Shown here: piece after piece, positions 1 to 8,257 of the stretch
How positions within the stretch are numbered: the first letter of the stretch is position 1
Layout of the letters: every line of letters begins with the position of its first letter
Assembly (NCBI GenBank): GCA_021818105.1
Contig: JAKAFB010000002.1
Span: 57,813-121,812, forward strand
Source of the DNA: Acidobacteriota bacterium
GTDB lineage: Bacteria > Acidobacteriota > Terriglobia > Terriglobales > Acidobacteriaceae
Direction: 5' to 3'
Length of the DNA: 64,000 nt
Made by a program: the position numbers and the translations under genes
Notes under the pieces: generated by a model
Seen by the model: the letters and a program-made list of their open reading frames with translations, nothing else
Database searches by the model: none
What the model was told of the DNA's origin: nothing

Positions 1-12
1 AAAACTACCAAA

Positions 13-60
13 GGCTGCCATGAGTTCTCCACTTTGATTCTCGCACGCAGGCTGGCAGCC
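13..60. repeat. 8-bp inverted repeat with long spacer
   Basis: GGCTGCCA at 13-20 is the perfect reverse complement of TGGCAGCC at 53-60, with a 32-nt spacer. No T-run follows closely on either strand, so it is a weak candidate for the end structure of a gene lying before the window. The rest of 1-175 is AT-richer and I see no gene in it. Confidence 0.25.
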
Positions 61-175
61 CCAGAATGGCTCCCCAGCAAGGCTATTTTTAAATCAATAA
101 TAGGCCTTTGATATGTGATTTGGCTCACACCTTGGGTGGAGATAGAAGCTCCGGACGGCAGAGCGCCGCCGCGGA

Positions 176-556
176 TCAGACATTCGACAGGGTCTTGTGC
201 CCGAGCATCTGGCCGGCGAGGCTAAGGAGCTCTTCCGAGTCTACCGGCCGGGGAAGAAATCGCACGCCTTCTGCGGCGTAGTCGGCGGCGTCTTCACTGG
301 CGGCGCCGAGGACGAGGACGGGCAGGGCAGGCATGCGGGCATGGAGTTCGGCGACGAACTGCGGGCCGCTGATGCCGGGCATGTGCAGGCCGGATATGAC
401 GAGGCCCAGCCGTTTCGCGAACTGCGGATGTTCGACGAGGCACAGTGCCTCGGCGGCATCGGCCGCCCGCTGCACATCACGAAACCGCTTCTCAAGGATG
501 GACTTCCGTGCAAACGCCTGAAGCGGGTCGTTGTCCACAAGTAGGATTGTCGCCAT
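176..556 (-). CDS. receiver-only protein with degenerate phosphorylation site
   Basis: A 126-residue stand-alone response-regulator receiver (CheY-like) domain with no output domain. The start ATG at 556 is preceded by a GGGGG run; an in-frame TTG lies 9 bases upstream. The acidic pocket is present as VDND (Asp8, Asp10), but the strand beta-3 motif reads VISGLHMPG, so Gly56 (codon GGC) stands where the phospho-acceptor Asp should be. The beta-4 Ser/Thr is Gly84 (LVLGAAS) and the beta-5 Lys is Arg103 (FLPRP). Three of the key receiver residues are thus changed. Known pseudo-receivers act by protein contact without phosphorylation; that role here is inference. No histidine kinase is adjacent. 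It lies downstream of uvrB on the same strand, separated by 135 bases, so co-transcription is uncertain. Confidence 0.8.
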   Translation of the reverse strand: MATILLVDNDPLQAFARKSILEKRFRDVQRAADAAEALCLVEHPQFAKRLGLVISGLHMPGISGPQFVAELHARMPALPVLVLGAASEDAADYAAEGVRFLPRPVDSEELLSLAGQMLGHKTLSNV

Positions 557-691
557 GTCCCCCAAAACCCAAGCAGCTAGTGGCTGGCTCGCCGCGCCGT
601 GGATTTGCGAACCTCAATGGCTACGATGATGAGGTGAGCGCTGCGGTTGCCTGTGGAGGCCGCCCGGAGGCCGGAGCACAGGTGATGGGGG

Positions 692-2683
692 TCAGCCGAA
701 AAGAAATTCCTTGTCGCGAAGCTCCTTGATGCTGTCACGCAAGCGGGCGGCCTTCTCGAATTCAAATTTGCGGGCAGCCTCGCGCATCTCGTTTTCGAGC
801 TTTGCGATGTGCTGGTCAACCTCTTCCTGGGACTTGAACTCGGGCAGTCCGACGGTCTCTTCCTCGCTGACATCACCGTATTCAGCCTTGAGAATTGCGG
901 CAAGTCCCATGTCAAGGGCGCTGACGACGGATTGGGGAGTGATGCCGTGTTCCTCGTTGTAAGCCTGCTGAATGGTACGGCGGCGTTCCGTCTCCTGCAT
1001 GGCCTGCCGCATAGAGTCTGTCACGCGGTCGGCGTAAAGGATGGCAGTACCTTTAATATGGCGGGCGGCGCGACCCATGGTCTGGATCAGTGATCCGGCG
1101 GAACGGAGGAAGCCCTCCTTGTCGGCGTCCAGGATCGCAACGAGGGAGACTTCGGGCAAGTCAAGCCCCTCGCGGAGCAGATTGATGCCAATGAGCACGT
1201 CGTACTCGCCCTTGCGCAGGCCTGCGAGCAGCTTGACGCGCTCCAGGGTCTCTATCTCTGAGTGCATGTAGCGGCAGCGCACGCCGACCTCGGTGTAGTA
1301 ACCGGCAAGATCCTCGGCCATGCGCTTGGTAAGCGTCGTTACCAGGACCCGTTCATTGCGGCCGGCACGCTCGCGGATTTCGGCGAGGAGATCATCAATC
1401 TGGCCCTTGACGGGACGCACTTCAATCTGTGGGTCAAGGAGGCCGGTGGGACGGATGACCTGCTCCACTACTACGCCAGCCGAGCGCGTGAGCTCATAAG
1501 GGCCGGGCGTGGCAGAGACGTAAATAGCCTGGTTGACGCGGTTCTCGAACTCTTCGAACTTGAGCGGACGGTTGTCCATGGCCGAGGGCAGACGAAAGCC
1601 GTAGTCCACCAGTGTCTGCTTACGGCTGCGGTCGCCGTGCCACATGCCATGCACCTGCGGGATTGTGGCGTGGCTCTCGTCGACAAAGAGGATGTAATCG
1701 CGCGGGAAGTAGTCGAGCAGCGTGGGCGGAGCCTCACCGGGCAGACGGCCTGAGAAGTGGCGGGAGTAATTCTCAATGCCATGGCAGTAACCCATCGACT
1801 TGATCATTTCGAGGTCAAAGCGGGTGCGCTGATTGACGCGCTGTGCCTCGACCATGCGGCCCTCCGCCTCCAACTTGGCGACCCATTCATTCAGCTCGGC
1901 GAGGATGGAGTCAACGGCCTCGGCACGGCGCTCGGGCTGGACGACATAGTGGCTCTTGGGGTAAATCGGCAAGCGCGCAAACTTCTGCTGGACGGTGCCA
2001 AAGAGCGGATCGATTTGTGAGAGCGATTCGATCTCGTCGCCGAAGAGCTCAATGCGATAGGCGGACTCATCGTAGGTGGGGAAGACCTCAATGATGTCTC
2101 CGCGTACACGGAAGGTGCCACGGCGGAAGTCGCTGTCATTGCGCTCATAGAGGATTTCGACGAGACGGCGTGTGATGTCCTTGCGGCTGATGTGCTGGCC
2201 CTTCTCAAGAAGCAGCAGCATCCCGTAATAAGCCTCAGGCGAACCGAGTCCGTAGATGCAACTGACGGAGCTGACGATGATGGAGTCGCGGCGCTCAAAG
2301 AGCGAGCGAGTAGCGGAGAGCCGCAGCTTGTCCAACTCCTCGTTGATGGTGGCTTCCTTCTCGATGTAGAGGTCGCCGGCGGGTATATAGGCTTCGGGCT
2401 GGTAGTAGTCGTAGTAGCTGACGAAGTATTCGACAGCATTGTTGGGGAAGAACTGCTTGAACTCGTGGTAAAGCTGGGCAGCGAGCGTCTTGTTATGGGC
2501 AAGGATAAGCGCGGGGCGGTTGCACTGCTCGATGACCTTGGCCATGGTGAAGGTTTTGCCGGAGCCGGTGACGCCGAGCAGAACCTGGTGCTTGTCACCA
2601 GCGGCCAGACCTGAGACCAGTTCTGCAATGGCGCGTGGTTGGTCGCCACGGGGGGTATAACTGGTCGCTATCTGGAAGTCCAT
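692..2683 (-). CDS. uvrB: excinuclease ABC subunit B
   Basis: UvrB, the damage-verifying helicase-like subunit of nucleotide excision repair, which receives DNA from UvrA and recruits UvrC. The 663-residue product matches the usual length. From the N-terminus it shows the Walker A loop [10 protein letters not shown] (about 37-46), the beta-hairpin motif [12 protein letters not shown] (about 90-101) that clamps DNA, the DESH helicase box, helicase motifs V-VI around [14 protein letters not shown] and QTMGRAARH, and a C-terminal UVR coiled-coil domain (last 45 residues) that binds UvrC. The start is set at the ATG of [16 protein letters not shown] because the family begins there; the frame is open 28 codons further upstream but that part has no family resemblance. 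No SOS box was recognised by eye. Confidence 0.97.
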   Translation of the reverse strand: MDFQIATSYTPRGDQPRAIAELVSGLAAGDKHQVLLGVTGSGKTFTMAKVIEQCNRPALILAHNKTLAAQLYHEFKQFFPNNAVEYFVSYYDYYQPEAYIPAGDLYIEKEATINEELDKLRLSATRSLFERRDSIIVSSVSCIYGLGSPEAYYGMLLLLEKGQHISRKDITRRLVEILYERNDSDFRRGTFRVRGDIIEVFPTYDESAYRIELFGDEIESLSQIDPLFGTVQQKFARLPIYPKSHYVVQPERRAEAVDSILAELNEWVAKLEAEGRMVEAQRVNQRTRFDLEMIKSMGYCHGIENYSRHFSGRLPGEAPPTLLDYFPRDYILFVDESHATIPQVHGMWHGDRSRKQTLVDYGFRLPSAMDNRPLKFEEFENRVNQAIYVSATPGPYELTRSAGVVVEQVIRPTGLLDPQIEVRPVKGQIDDLLAEIRERAGRNERVLVTTLTKRMAEDLAGYYTEVGVRCRYMHSEIETLERVKLLAGLRKGEYDVLIGINLLREGLDLPEVSLVAILDADKEGFLRSAGSLIQTMGRAARHIKGTAILYADRVTDSMRQAMQETERRRTIQQAYNEEHGITPQSVVSALDMGLAAILKAEYGDVSEEETVGLPEFKSQEEVDQHIAKLENEMREAARKFEFEKAARLRDSIKELRDKEFLFG

Positions 2684-2815
2684 AGGGGGATTATAGCTGA
2701 GGATGGCGAATATACGGCGAATAAAGGGAACCGATTCCGGCATAGGGTGCGTATGCGCACAGCTCATCCCGGCATATTGAGCTAACTTGGTTAGCGGACC
2801 GCACCAGGAGGGGCG

Positions 2816-3562
2816 ATGAGCCTGGGTTGGTCAATCTCTATCGCTGCGTTTGCTGCGAGCCTTGGTGTGGTGTCTGCAACGGCTCTCCTGCTCCTACTGG
2901 GCGATAGGGTAGTTGCGCACCTAGTGCCCCGCCTGGTGAGCTTTGCCGTTGGCACACTTCTCGGAGCGGCCTTTCTCGGTCTGCTGCCTGAGGCCCTAAG
3001 AAGCGCGAGCCCAAGGGCTGTTCTACTCACCACATTGGTAGGACTTCTCGCCTTTTTTGTGCTGGAGAAATTGCTGATCTGGCGGCACTGTCACGATGAA
3101 AACTGCTCAGTGCATGACGCTTCGGGCAGGTTAATCCTGTTCGGCGACGCATTCCATAATTTTGCGGACGGCGTTGTGATTGCCTCGGCCTTTCTGCAAT
3201 CTCCAGTGCTTGGTGTGTCCACGACGCTGGCAGTTATCGCGCATGAGGTTCCCCAGGAATTGGGGGATTTCGGCATATTGCTCAACAGCGGGTTTGGTCG
3301 CGTCAAGGCCTATGCGTACAACTCACTATCGGCAGCGACCACAATGCTGGGAGCCTGGCTTGGTTATCTTGCGGTGACTGAGGTGCAGCACGCGGTGCCG
3401 TATGTGCTGGCAGTCTCAGCGGCAAGTTTCCTCTACATTGGGATTGCCGACCTGATCCCGGCGTTGCACCGTGACACGAGTCCACGGTCAAGTGCCGAGC
3501 AGGTGTTCCTTGTCATGGTCGGCGTGGCGTTGATTGCCCTCCTGCGGCATACCGGGCACTGA
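2816..3562 (+). CDS. ZIP family divalent metal transporter
   Basis: A 248-residue polytopic membrane protein of the ZIP (ZRT/IRT-like) family, which moves zinc or other divalent metals towards the cytoplasm. Two signature helices are visible: [10 protein letters not shown] (about 114-123, TM4) and [10 protein letters not shown] (about 143-152, TM5), which form the binuclear metal site. A short His/Cys-rich loop [10 protein letters not shown] (about 91-100) lies between TM3 and TM4 as in many ZIPs. The start ATG has a strong AGGAGG ribosome site eight bases upstream. It is divergent from uvrB (132 bases between starts), so the two may share a promoter region. Substrate cannot be fixed from sequence; zinc is the family default. 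Confidence 0.9.
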   Translation: MSLGWSISIAAFAASLGVVSATALLLLLGDRVVAHLVPRLVSFAVGTLLGAAFLGLLPEALRSASPRAVLLTTLVGLLAFFVLEKLLIWRHCHDENCSVHDASGRLILFGDAFHNFADGVVIASAFLQSPVLGVSTTLAVIAHEVPQELGDFGILLNSGFGRVKAYAYNSLSAATTMLGAWLGYLAVTEVQHAVPYVLAVSAASFLYIGIADLIPALHRDTSPRSSAEQVFLVMVGVALIALLRHTGH

Positions 3563-3575
3563 AAAAGGAGCAGCA

Positions 3576-5132
3576 CTAGCGCAGCATAGCGCTCACGTTG
3601 GCACGGATCGATGGGTCGGTGGCTGTTCCCGTAATCGTGAGCGGAACGCCCTTATTGACCGCACCCTGAAGGACCTTGCCGAAGAAACCACCTATGCTGT
3701 TGGCTGCATTGCTGGCGATGGCGCCAACCCCGGTGGACGTGTTGAGCTTGGCGAGGAGACTGAAGTTCAGCGCCCCGGACGGGTAAACAGTGCCGTTGCC
3801 GCTGGCAGTGCCGAGCTGAGGCAAGTTACCGAAGATGTTGGACAGTTGCGTTGACTCGGGCGAGGAGTGTACGTCTGCACGCAACGTTTGGATCTGGGTG
3901 CCATTGCGCGTTGCGCCCGATGAGGTGAGTCCTTGAATCTTTGAGCCGAGGTCGAAGCCGGCCAGCACAGTGTTATCAATCTGGACTGGACCGTCAACGG
4001 TGGTTGCGGTCGCAGGTCCGGTAATAGCGAGGTTGGCGGTGAGGGTGCCGCCGCGCAGCTGTGAGCCTGAAGGCAGACGCACACCGAAGGCAGGGAGCAG
4101 TTCTTCAAGCTGGTCTATGGGGAGGTTGGGCGCGGCGAGACGCAGGTTGAGGATAACGGCTTGCGGTGTGAGCTGATAGCTGCCAGTGACGTGCGCGGCA
4201 ACGGACCCCGTGTGAATGGCAATGTCAGGCACACGGCCGGAGCGAGCGCTGAGATTGTGGGTGATGGAGTAGTCAATGTTCACAGGATGCGGCGCAGGTG
4301 AGCCGGTGCGGGCAAGCTGTAGATTTGCTGCCTGAATCTTTCCGCTGCTGGTGGCCGTTGCACCGTCTGAGGCAAGCTGCGCGTCGATGTCCGTGACCAT
4401 GCGGATGCCTTTGCTTGGATCCACAACTCCAGCGGCAACGGGATCAAAGTGCCTGAGCGTGAGTGTGGCGCGGAAGGGGGTATCTGAGGCGTCTTTTTGC
4501 GCGACGGGCCCCGCCTCACCCTTGAGCTGGATGGTTCCTGAGCCAGGGATGCTGGCTGAGAGTTCGAAGGGAAAGGACTTGCTAAAAGCGAACTGATGGA
4601 TATCGAGATTGACCTTGGTGTAGGAAAGGGGGTTGCCCATTGCGGGGAGAGAAGAAACCGTGGCACTACCCTCGCTGATTTTGAATTGACCAATGGTCAG
4701 ATCAGGAATCGCCGTGGGGTGCTGAGTTGTGCGCCGGGCAGTGCCGCCAATGCTGGAGAAGTTCCAGGCTCCGGTCTGTGCGTGAATAAGCTGGATGGCT
4801 GGGGAGTCGATGACCAGATCCCTGACTCGAATCTGGCGATGAAAGAGAAACGGAGCGACGTCAATTCCGATGCGGAGTGTCTTGGCTTGGAGGAAGGGTG
4901 CGGAGCTAAAGGCCGGGTCGTCAGCGATGGAGATGTTCTCTGCGACGAGGCTGCCGGAAAAAAGCGAAAGGCGCAGGTGGCCGAGCGTGATTCTGCGCCC
5001 AAGCGCGCTTGAGAGCTGATCCTGCAACATGGGGCGAAAGCTATCCGCATTCACGAAGAAGGGAATCAGGATAACTGCAATCACGAAGAGTGCTGCAACT
5101 ACTGCAAGAACCTTGCCCCAGCGCCTTTGCAT
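3576..5132 (-). CDS. AsmA family protein
   Basis: A 518-residue protein with one N-terminal membrane helix (about 8-26, VVAALFVIAVILIPFF) and a large periplasmic beta-rich part, as in the AsmA/TamB-like bridge proteins that help lipids cross the periplasm to the outer membrane. The N-terminal part carries the AsmA pattern: a short helix, then SALGRRITLGHLRLS and a series of strands; the C-terminus has the usual Gly/Asn-rich stretch and TGTATDPSIRANV. The start ATG at 5132 is chosen because AAGGAG lies 6 bases before it and because translation then begins directly at the membrane anchor; the frame stays open upstream but that part lacks any domain. Its stop is 13 bases from the stop of the convergent ZIP gene. 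The lipid substrate is unknown. Confidence 0.8.
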   Translation of the reverse strand: MQRRWGKVLAVVAALFVIAVILIPFFVNADSFRPMLQDQLSSALGRRITLGHLRLSLFSGSLVAENISIADDPAFSSAPFLQAKTLRIGIDVAPFLFHRQIRVRDLVIDSPAIQLIHAQTGAWNFSSIGGTARRTTQHPTAIPDLTIGQFKISEGSATVSSLPAMGNPLSYTKVNLDIHQFAFSKSFPFELSASIPGSGTIQLKGEAGPVAQKDASDTPFRATLTLRHFDPVAAGVVDPSKGIRMVTDIDAQLASDGATATSSGKIQAANLQLARTGSPAPHPVNIDYSITHNLSARSGRVPDIAIHTGSVAAHVTGSYQLTPQAVILNLRLAAPNLPIDQLEELLPAFGVRLPSGSQLRGGTLTANLAITGPATATTVDGPVQIDNTVLAGFDLGSKIQGLTSSGATRNGTQIQTLRADVHSSPESTQLSNIFGNLPQLGTASGNGTVYPSGALNFSLLAKLNTSTGVGAIASNAANSIGGFFGKVLQGAVNKGVPLTITGTATDPSIRANVSAMLR

Positions 5133-5174
5133 GTAAATCTCCTTGGCCCATCCGATGCATTCGCATTGTATCGC

Positions 5175-5187
5175 CCCCACAGTGGGG
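5175..5187. promoter_or_regulatory. short palindrome upstream of AsmA-like gene
   Basis: CCCCAC-A-GTGGGG is a perfect 6-bp inverted repeat around a central A, 43 bases upstream of the AsmA-like start codon and inside the 208-base gap after the SDR gene on the same strand. It could be an operator for a dimeric regulator; nothing else supports this. Confidence 0.25.
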
Positions 5188-5340
5188 AACTGGAGCGTAA
5201 GCAAGTGATTGGATGCAAAGATCGCGGTACGCGCGCCTGTGCAAAGCGTCCGCAGCGGTGATGCAGTGCGGGCGCTTTGCTTGCTCAGGTGAGGGGTCTG
5301 GGGGAATACGGTGCAAGGGCTCTGCGAGGCGGTGCGTAGT

Positions 5341-6084
5341 CTACCAGGGCAGCGGCTTGCCCAGGTGGAAAAAACCGCCTGTGGGGCCATCGTCGGGCAG
5401 GGTAGCGAGCGCTGCACTGGTCTTCCCACCTTCGCTCAACTCCATGGGTGCGTCTTTGCCACCCATGTCTGTCTTGACCCAGCCAGGATGCGCGGAGTTG
5501 ACCTTGATGTTGGTATTGCGCAGGTCGTGGGCCAGGTGGATGGTGAAGGCATTGAGCGCTGTTTTGGAGGCATCGTAGGCGAAAGACTTGGCATCGTAGA
5601 TGGGCGAACCTGGGTCTGCATGCATTGTGAGCGAAGCCAGAATGCTGGAGAGATTCACGATGCGACCTGCGGGGCTCTTCTTGATCAGTGGGAGTAGCAC
5701 CTGGGTAAGTCCGATCACTGCGAAGAAGTTGGTTTCAAAAACCTTGCGCAACAAGTCAAGCGAGACCTCGGCTGCAGAGTGGTCTGGGCCGGAAACTGGG
5801 AATGCGCCGGCGGCGATGCCCGCGTTGTTGACGAGAATGTCTAGCTTGCCGTAATGGGAGTTGAAGTAGTCGTAGGCTGCTTGCCAACTGGCGGGTTGGG
5901 TGACGTCAAACTGCAGCATTTCCGCATCTGCACCTGCTGCGCGCAGTTTGGCGAGGGCCTGTTCGCCTTGAGCACGATCCCGTGAACCAATTACAACCTT
6001 CACGCCGACATCTGCGAGGTCGAGCGCTGTCTGCAAACCGAGGCCGCGATTTCCACCGGTAATGAACGCAATCTTTTGAGGCAT
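5341..6084 (-). CDS. SDR family NAD(P)-dependent oxidoreductase
   Basis: A 247-residue classical short-chain dehydrogenase/reductase. The Rossmann nucleotide motif TGGNRGLG is at about 9-16, the NNAG motif at about 86-89, the catalytic Ser in NLSSI, and the catalytic pair YDASK (Tyr-x-x-x-Lys) follow in order. Gly-Ser-Arg after beta-2 (VVIGSRDRA) suggests NADP preference. The HPGWVKTDMGG segment resembles the plant-type carbonyl reductase/menthone reductase branch. Substrate is unknown. It starts at an ATG with a GGAGAAAT ribosome site upstream (revcomp of atttctcc). Its neighbours are not in an evident pathway. Confidence 0.9.
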   Translation of the reverse strand: MPQKIAFITGGNRGLGLQTALDLADVGVKVVIGSRDRAQGEQALAKLRAAGADAEMLQFDVTQPASWQAAYDYFNSHYGKLDILVNNAGIAAGAFPVSGPDHSAAEVSLDLLRKVFETNFFAVIGLTQVLLPLIKKSPAGRIVNLSSILASLTMHADPGSPIYDAKSFAYDASKTALNAFTIHLAHDLRNTNIKVNSAHPGWVKTDMGGKDAPMELSEGGKTSAALATLPDDGPTGGFFHLGKPLPW

Positions 6085-6210
6085 TGGGGAAATTTCTCCT
6101 ATGCTGCGTTGGATTCACATCTGCGCCGAGAAGGTGCAGAGAAATCCCGCGGCTGTTGAGAAAGCAGTTCGGCGTTACAATCAAGCGCATTCAGCCAATG
6201 AGGAGATACC

Positions 6211-6669
6211 ATGTTGAGGACTCTTTTAGCCGTTCTTGTTGCGACTCTCACTCTGGGTTCCGCGGCAACGCTTTTCGCGCAGGGCGCGCCACCGCAGGCA
6301 GGGGCCGACCAGCCGTATACCGTGGAGTATTACTACAAGGTGCAGTGGGGACATCAGCAGGAGTTTCTCGATCTCTTTCTGAAGAATCACTATCCACTGC
6401 TGAAGAAGATTCAAACAACGGGACGCATTCTTGCAGTGAAGATCGAGTCGCCCGCGTATCACACGACCGAGGATGGGCGATGGGATTATCGCGTGACGAT
6501 TCGGTACAGAAATTCAACGGTTGCGACAACGGCGAATCCAGACGAGGAGAAGTTCATCAAGGATCTGTGGCCGGACCAGGTGACATATCGCAGGGAGGAG
6601 CAGCAACGCTTTGAGATTCTCCTCTCGCACTGGGATTTGCCGGTAACAGACATTACGCCGGTTAGGTGA
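6211..6669 (+). CDS. small secreted protein of unknown function
   Basis: A 152-residue protein with a clear signal peptide (LLAVLVATLTLGSAATLFAQ, cleavage likely after AQ). The mature part starts with YTVEYYYKVQWGHQQEFLDLFLKNHYPLLKK, a helix-strand pattern that recalls dimeric alpha-beta barrel (ferredoxin-like) proteins, but no catalytic motif is recognisable. A GAGGAG ribosome site lies just upstream of the ATG. It is divergent from the SDR gene (126 bases) and convergent with gph. Homologues of this type are common as hypothetical proteins in Terriglobia, as far as I recall; function is not known. Confidence 0.75.
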   Translation: MLRTLLAVLVATLTLGSAATLFAQGAPPQAGADQPYTVEYYYKVQWGHQQEFLDLFLKNHYPLLKKIQTTGRILAVKIESPAYHTTEDGRWDYRVTIRYRNSTVATTANPDEEKFIKDLWPDQVTYRREEQQRFEILLSHWDLPVTDITPVR

Positions 6670-6696
6670 CTGCATCCGGACCTGCATGCTGAGCCA

Positions 6697-7428
6697 CTAC
6701 CGGCCGTTCACCTTTGCCGGGCTCAGCGCCTCGGTCCAGTCGGCGGGCGAATCCACCATCACATCCGGGGGAATTGCGTCGAGGCTACCGGGCGCCAGAC
6801 CGAAAGTGCAGCCGATGGACCATGTACCGGCATTGCGTGCGGTCTGGATGTCAACCTCACTGTCGCCGATCATGACGGTTTCTTCGGGTCGGGCTTCGGC
6901 TTCCAGCATCAGGGCATTCAGGCCCTCAGGGTCGGGCTTCTTGGTCGTGAAGCTGTTGCCGCCATAGATATTGAGAAAGTACGGCGCAAGGCCGAGCGCC
7001 TCGCAGATGGCTCGCGCTGGCCGGACTGGCTTATTGGTGAGCACGGCCATTGCCCGCTCGGGCGCTCCTGGTTCGTCGTGCAGGGTGCGCAGCGCGGCCA
7101 GAGCCTGCAGGACGCCGTCGTATGCGTAGGTGTAGTCGAGATTGTGCTCGCGATAGTAATCGAGGAAGAACGCGTAGGCCTCGTCGAGAAGAGGCGTATC
7201 GGCAGGCAGGGCGCCACCGGCGGTGAGGGCTCTGCGCACCAGCATCAAGGCACCATTGCCGATGTAGCTGGCAATCTGTGCATCCGGCAAGGGTGCACGG
7301 CCGAAGTGCGTCAGCGTCGCATTGACGCTATTGCATAGGTCCTGCGCGGAGTCGATCAAAGTGCCGTCCAGGTCAAAGACCAGTAGTTTCAAGGATTCGA
7401 TCGGAATGGGCCGCAGAACACGAGTCAT
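6697..7428 (-). CDS. gph: HAD-type phosphoglycolate phosphatase
   Basis: A 243-residue HAD-superfamily hydrolase with a helical cap inserted after motif I. Motif I is FDLDGTLIDS (nucleophile Asp and general acid Asp), motif II is the Thr in LTNKP, motif III the Lys in KKPDPEG, and motif IV IGDSEVD. The cap and the IGNGALMLVRRAL segment are typical of phosphoglycolate phosphatase Gph, which removes 2-phosphoglycolate formed by DNA 3-prime end repair or oxygenase side reactions. Length fits the family. The exact substrate cannot be proven from sequence; other sugar phosphates are possible. Confidence 0.85.
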   Translation of the reverse strand: MTRVLRPIPIESLKLLVFDLDGTLIDSAQDLCNSVNATLTHFGRAPLPDAQIASYIGNGALMLVRRALTAGGALPADTPLLDEAYAFFLDYYREHNLDYTYAYDGVLQALAALRTLHDEPGAPERAMAVLTNKPVRPARAICEALGLAPYFLNIYGGNSFTTKKPDPEGLNALMLEAEARPEETVMIGDSEVDIQTARNAGTWSIGCTFGLAPGSLDAIPPDVMVDSPADWTEALSPAKVNGR

Positions 7429-7471
7429 GCCTACAGTCTAATGGCAGGAACGCTGTGTAAGAAAGCTGCCG

Positions 7472-8233
7472 GTGGATGCAATGATGGAGAAAGAAAGGAG
7501 CAATCAGGATATTGATATGGAGAAGAGCAGGATGTTCAGAAGGTTGCTTCAGCCCGTGCTGGTGGTGATGTGCATGCTTCCGGGCTTGTTGATGGCGCAG
7601 CAATCAGCGCCTGTGGCGCCCGGAGAGCGCATCCTCAACCTGGACGCGTTAAAAGATGAGCTGAAGCAGTACCATGCGTGCACCTGTAAGTGTGGATGCT
7701 ATGCGAAGGATCTGGATTTGCAGGCCAATCGGGCCATTGCATTCCTGCAACAGCGCTCTGCGCATCGCAAGCCCAACGAGAAACTGGCGCTCGTGCTGGA
7801 CATCGACGAGACGACGCTTTCTAACTATCAGGAGATGGTGCAAGCCGGGTTTGCCTATGACCGCAGTGCTTTCAATGCATGGATTGACTCGGCTGCCGCA
7901 CCGGCAATTCCCGGCACATTGCGCCTCTACGAGGAGGCTCGAAAACAGGGTGTGAGCGTCTTCTTTATCTCAGGTCGAGCCGAGACGCAACGCGCTGCGA
8001 CTGAGCGCAATCTTCGCGCTCAGGGTTTCAACGGCTGGCAGGAGTTGCTGCTGCGTACAGCGTCACAGGCGACAACCACGGCTCAGGCATTCAAATCCGC
8101 AGAGCGTGCGGTCATTGTGGCCGAGGGGTACAACGTTGTGTTGAATGTAGGCGACCAGTGGAGTGATCTGCACGGCAAGCCGTCAGCGGAGTACTCGGTG
8201 AAGTATCCCGATCCATATTACTTTCTGCGCTGA
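7472..8233 (+). CDS. secreted HAD acid phosphatase (class B/plant VSP-like)
   Basis: A 253-residue protein of the HAD acid phosphatase group (Pfam Acid_phosphat_B type). Motif I is LDIDETTLSN, motif II lies in FFISGRAE, and motif IV in NVGDQWSDL. A hydrophobic signal segment (FRRLLQPVLVVMCMLPGLLMAQQ) sends it to the periplasm. An unusual Cys-rich stretch CTCKCGCYAKD (four Cys in seven residues) precedes the catalytic core; it could bind a metal or form disulfides. The start is uncertain: the ATG at 7472 gives a 15-residue charged extension before MEKSRMFRR, and the ATG at 7517 would give a cleaner signal peptide. Related enzymes release phosphate from nucleotides or lipids; substrate here is unknown. 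Confidence 0.82.
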   Translation: MDAMMEKERSNQDIDMEKSRMFRRLLQPVLVVMCMLPGLLMAQQSAPVAPGERILNLDALKDELKQYHACTCKCGCYAKDLDLQANRAIAFLQQRSAHRKPNEKLALVLDIDETTLSNYQEMVQAGFAYDRSAFNAWIDSAAAPAIPGTLRLYEEARKQGVSVFFISGRAETQRAATERNLRAQGFNGWQELLLRTASQATTTAQAFKSAERAVIVAEGYNVVLNVGDQWSDLHGKPSAEYSVKYPDPYYFLR

Positions 8234-8257
8234 GTGTATGGCCTTGGATACAGGCTC

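Noticed and set aside
1891..2649. 252-residue minus-strand frame inside uvrB
   Set aside because: It is another frame of the uvrB gene, low-complexity Ser/Pro/Arg product, no domain; a shadow due to GC-rich codons.
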